From contig NC_039480.1 in NCBI RefSeq assembly GCF_003590095.1, forward strand, positions 16,407,328-16,471,327: a stretch of DNA of 64,000 nt, given 5' to 3'. A program made the position numbers and the translations under genes. Source of the stretch: Trichoplusia ni (lineage: Eukaryota; Arthropoda; Insecta; Lepidoptera; Noctuidae). Below are positions 60,101 to 64,000 of the stretch, in pieces (position 1 is the first letter of the stretch; the number at the start of each line of letters is the position of its first letter). The notes under the pieces are model-generated. The model was given only the letters and a program-made list of their open reading frames with translations, was not told where the DNA came from and made no database searches.

Positions 60101-63100
60101 GCGGACCCAGCCCGCCATACAAGGTTCCAGGCACTTGCTTCTGCCGCCACGCGAATCGCTGACGATACCGCGCCGCATTTTATGTACATCTGTTGAAATA
60201 CATGATTAAAATAACTCATAAAACTTTATATTACGGGGTCAAAAATTGTTATGGTCAGCCACGAAAGTCTGTAAACAAAGTTCTCACTAGATTTCGGCAG
60301 TTTGTAGACATATAAGTATGTATTGCATTTCGCTAAATACTAGTTTGTAAATCTGTTAGTGTTCATAGAATTTTGCTGCTGACTGTTACATTTAACTAAC
60401 CTTGACAGCGCTTTCAGTTTTATCCGGCTGCATTTCCAAATAACGAGCCATTTGATACAGCGAAGAGCGATTCTTTTGACAGAGCCTCTCAGCTTCATCA
60501 ATTCTGTCCATGTGACACAAGAGTCTTGTCTGCTCTCCAAAGTCGTTGGCACGGGCATACGCTTCTAAAGCGCCATCTAGATCACCAATACTCTCTAAGT
60601 AATGGCCCCACCAAGTAATCAAACTAGTGTCATTAGAATTCGCGACATATTGAGCGAGTACCGGCGACTGGCCTTGGGCAACGAGCATTCTGGGAACATG
60701 GGGTACCAAAGTACCTGCACTTTCAAATAGCTTTAGGGAAGCATTTGTTTCTCCATTTGACCATAGAACTTTGGCCAGTTTATGTTGTGCGCTCTTTATA
60801 AGTAAGATATTCTCGCCTTCATGGCTTCCATTAGTAATTTCACTAAGACCTCCTTCCTTGGCTGATATCAACCTGGTGATCAGGTCCGGTCTTTGTGCTT
60901 CCCGGAATAAGTTTTCAGCTTCTTCGATCATACCCAAGTTGACAGCAAGTACGGCGACCTTGCAAGTGTCGTCCATACTAGCGTCACCCATAACCTTACG
61001 CATCATTAAGGCACCTCTGATGTTTCCCATCTTGCCTAAGCACACAGCTCCAACATCAGGCCGTTTTCGAGCAACGCATACTTTTGCCAAGCTATCCCAT
61101 ATGATTGACGTTTTACCTCCCGACAAAGAAGTTCCCACTACTACTGCTTTTTCAAGATACCCTGTTGTCATATAGTAAAGGAAGTCTAGGACTTGTCTAA
61201 CGCTAGCAGCATCATGTTCTGTCATATCTTCAAATTCGTGTATCAGTATCTTTTTGATGTTTTGTTGAGACAGAATAACGACGTAGGGTGTATGTAACGA
61301 ACATAGCAAGAAGTCTGTCATAAAATAGTCTTCGGAGGGTCCGTGCCAGTTTTTGTATTCGTAAAGGCTACCTTCATGGCATATGAATAAGTGTACACGA
61401 TCCAAATCAGCAGATCTCATATGTACTGCAACAATCCTTGGATCATTGCAGTCCCAAATTATGGCGATTGGAACACTTTGATACGGAGGTGTCGTATTTT
61501 CCGAAATCAGTGTATTTGTGATGACGTCATTCGCTACATCCCAGAGATACAAGCGAGGATCAGGAGCCAAGCCTGCGTTAGCAATACTTAAGCATATATA
61601 GCGTCCAGTACAGTTAACAGAAGCTCTCATGACTTCTCCAAAATCTTCGATCATTTGATAGCAGTTTTTTGGAGGGTAAGGCATCCTGAGGCCTTTTTTG
61701 GTAATTTCTGCTAATTTAAGCGTGCCATCCATTGTTGCGATAACTATAAACTTGGCTGTATTGGTTACGCCGATAGGCTCGCCTTCACCTTCGGTGCTTG
61801 GTAGTATTCCTAAGCTTATGCCAGATATTGAGTAGCATTCTATGTGAGGATTTACCACCCCAACAAGAACATCATTGTAAATGATCAAAACATCAGTTTT
61901 CCATGAAAAACTTCTTATAAGAGAAAATTTCATTTCATTATCTTTACTGCACATCCAAATCTGAAAAAAAAAAAAAATTAAAAAAAATATTGTTATTGCA
62001 GAATCAAATAATAATTAAATTGATGGTATTGACTTAAAACTTAAATCTCTAATAAAAAGTTTGTATTATTTAATGAGCTTTAATTAAAATGTATTTTTAG
62101 TCCTTTTTAATCTTCTTGGATTTGAAGACTTGTTACTGTAGTACATGCTATTTGGTTTGAAAAAAAAACAAGGTAAGTCACATCCTGATTCACACTAAGT
62201 AAGTAAATAAAAATTAGTCATACCTGCACTTCTTTTCCATCCCCTAATGCAATGTACTGGTCTTTAAATGCAAAAGCTCTGATAGTGATTGAGGTATTTA
62301 TCATTGATGTAACATTATTTCTATTTGTTATAGCTGTTTCATTAGCAGACTTTTGGACCATGTAAATGTTAGGTGAGTATCCCCAGCACACAGGCTGCTC
62401 CCGAAGAACATAGGCACTTGTGATACAGTTGACATGCAGTAATGGATTCATGAGACCTTCAGACCCCCAACTGACCTCTTTGACAGTGCCTTTAACAGAG
62501 GTGCTACTAATAAGTTTCCAATTATTCCGATGGTCTCTTCTCCAAAGATACAAGTTACCCTGTGATGTTCCACAGCAAAGAGTATCACTCAGATTGCTGT
62601 AACTAATGCTTGTGAATATGTCTCCTGGAACTATTTCCTCTTTTTCATTGGGTAATACATCATTATCTCCAGTGTCACTATCCCAAACCCTGATGAGGTT
62701 GTCTCCAGTAATAACAGCTACATAGAAATTCCCTGCAAGAACTATACACTGTCCATTTCTGGCAGCCATTCTTACATGAGTGTCTGTTACCAAGGAACCA
62801 TCATCGGACATTATGAACCTTGTTAAACTTAGGGCTCCACCAGCCTCCCAGGCCACAAGCAGATATATATTGCTTATTATACCCATGAATATAATGTTAC
62901 CAGGTGCATTTAACACTTCAGAACACGCTCCATTATAGTCTATGTATAGTATAACTCCATTATCTTGAGCCGCATAACAAGAGTGGTTGTCAGGTTGTGT
63001 ACCTTCTCTTACCCTTGCTGTTGTCCGAGGCCTCCAAGCAGCAAGTGCATCCAAGGCATTCTCATCACCAGCTACTGCTGCGCGCGCTAACCCTCGAATG

Positions 63101-63660
63101 GAAGTTTCTGAGCTTGGTTGAGGTGTACAAAAGGTAATGTGAGTAATGACATCACCAAGTTGATGATGGAAGGATGTAAGTGGTGCTCCTGCACCAGACT
63201 GCCAACCAGACAGAGATCCTGCAGCATCTGAAGCCAGAAGTCTTCCTCCTCCTAAGCTAAATGCTACGGTTGTTAGTGCAGCATTATGAGGAGCTTCTAA
63301 TCGGGCCCAAGAATATTCTAACCAAATATAAAGTTCTCCTCCATCCCAGCCGACAACCAGCAAACGTCTTGTGGGGTGCCATGCTAGGGCCGTCACTTGG
63401 TTCGATAATAATATAGGCCACTCGCATCCTTCTAGTGGAAAGCCCTAAAACATATAATAGATATGTAGTGATGAAGTTAAAACAAACGAAACAAAAGTTC
63501 AAGCTAGGCTTACGTTTTCCTGGAATATTGTGACGAATCCCCCTTTTTCTTGATTATACGATCCTACAGCAAGTAGCGGTAATGAAGGATGCCATGTACC
63601 AACGGTGGACACAACATTACCGTCAGTAAAATTAAGTTTTGTATCAATATATAAAGTCAT
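57166..63660 (-). CDS. IFT140: Intraflagellar transport protein 140 (IFT-A)
   Basis: Eleven exons: 63660-63514, 63444-62224, 61960-60401, 60189-60015, 59836-59658, 59187-59002, 58524-58282, 58123-58051, 57957-57865, 57707-57591, 57260-57166. They give 1362 residues (human about 1460). IFT140 is a core IFT-A subunit for retrograde transport and membrane-protein entry in cilia. In insects it serves sensory neurons and sperm, and the Drosophila orthologue is rempA. The N-terminal half has WD40 repeats (TWHPSLPLLAVGSY, ALAWHPTRRLLVVGWDGGEL, AAVAGDENALDALAAWRP, LIRVWDSDTGDNDVLPNEKE). The C-terminal half is TPR-like helices (CLGKMGNIRGALMMRKVMGD, WWGHYLESIGDLDGALEAYA, GFYAECAKVEVDEYD plus NYDKAL across exons 7 and 8). 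It ends in a short acidic tail, EEVV. The first ATG fits the family start. An X-box lies 184 bp upstream. Confidence 0.96.
57333..57567 (-). repeat. Lepidopteran interspersed repeat in IFT140 intron 10
   Basis: An inverted copy of the 14572-14797 element. On plus it begins ACTAATATTATAAATGCGAA, then CTGTCTTTCTGTCTGTCTGT, ACGTCTAAACCACTGGACTG, TCTCTTGGAAACGCGATATA, and ends GCCGCGGGCGAAAAGCTAGT. It is very similar to the other copy. It fills most of the 330-nt intron. Confidence 0.88.
58590..58788 (-). mobile_element. Full-length-looking tRNA-derived SINE in IFT140 intron 6
   Basis: The plus strand shows, in order, AATTTAATCCTTGTGTCGCG (3' end), ACACCCAGACTTAGAACAAG, AATCACACAAATGCTTGTCC, GGGGATCGAACCCGCGACAC (box B complement), GGCGTGGTGACCTCAACCAC (box A arm complement) and TCGGCTATTCG. 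This is the best-preserved of four copies here. It is in the sense orientation of IFT140. Confidence 0.9.
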
Positions 63661-64000
63661 TGCGTTTTTGTTTGAAAGTATCTTAAACTAATGTAATACA
63701 AGCTATACTGCTGTAGTCGTTTTAGGTCAGTTTTTGAGTAGGCATTTTTAAATTATTTTTTACTCAGTACCTAATTGAAAGCATATAGAACTATTATAAA
63801 CAAGAAAACTTTCCTATAGTGTTTTGAATTAATATTTTCTTTCGTTGCCATGGAAACTTTGACTTTGCTTGTATTGTAGTTGCTACATTAAAAAACATAT
63901 TTACTTGCAATCAAAATTGAAGGATGAAACATTAGTTTTTATAAGTTTTGTTCAAACGAGGTGAGTTGATTTACTTTTCTGATGCAAAATTCAGATGAAT
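63661..64000. promoter_or_regulatory. IFT140 upstream region
   Basis: 340 bp of 5' flank to the window edge. AT-rich, with no other coding sequence seen. It contains the X-box at 63844-63857. Confidence 0.65.
63844..63857. promoter_or_regulatory. RFX X-box motif
   Basis: GTTGCCATGGAAAC fits the X-box consensus RYYNYY-N(1-3)-RRNRAC and is one base from the perfect palindrome. RFX factors (DAF-19 in worm, Rfx in fly) activate ciliary genes through this site, usually within a few hundred bases of the start. Here it is 184 bp from the IFT140 ATG. Confidence 0.85.

Overview
This is a eukaryotic nuclear genome window, very probably from a moth or butterfly (Lepidoptera). The DNA is AT-rich. Genes are split by short GT..AG introns, and all recognised proteins are insect-like. 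The interspersed repeats are of kinds I know from Lepidoptera: tRNA-derived SINEs with a 'GTGGGGATCGAACCC' box-B strand, repeats with a 'CCCGCGGCTTCGCCCGCG' head, and LINE tails containing 'GGCCTATGTCCAGCAG'. The species cannot be fixed from the sequence.

Layout. Positions 1 to about 30000 hold no gene I can recognise. This is an AT-rich desert with scattered repeats, a few short GC-rich patches, one possible TATA promoter near 20056 and a pair of related non-coding blocks near 12.7 and 28.3 kb. From 30 kb to the right end the window is gene-dense and holds nine protein genes. These are a COX14-like small mitochondrial membrane protein (-), GatC (+), the mitochondrial DNA polymerase accessory subunit PolG2 (+), the KDEL receptor (-), SDA1 (+), LAMTOR2 (+), WDR45B/WIPI3 (+), GUF1/LepA (-) and IFT140 (-). 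A DNA transposon with a nested LINE fragment sits between LAMTOR2 and WDR45B. I assembled exon structures by hand from reading frame, splice sites and family alignment. Every multi-exon model closes in frame.

How the genes relate. COX14-like, GatC, PolG2 and GUF1 are all mitochondrial: complex IV assembly, Gln-tRNA formation, mtDNA replication and translation. The first three are adjacent, with a shared divergent promoter. GatC and PolG2 coding regions overlap by 11 nt, which implies a dicistronic mRNA. KDEL receptor and SDA1 share a second divergent promoter. LAMTOR2 (Ragulator/mTORC1) and WDR45B (autophagy) are neighbours on the same strand. IFT140 is a ciliary gene with a near-perfect RFX X-box upstream.

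No clearly new molecular system was found. The most notable observations are the overlapping GatC-PolG2 pair, the X-box, a stop-free 72-nt intron in LAMTOR2, an in-frame upstream exon before the COX14-like protein, a perfect 27-bp palindrome in a KDEL receptor intron, and the transposon with intact 25-bp ends.
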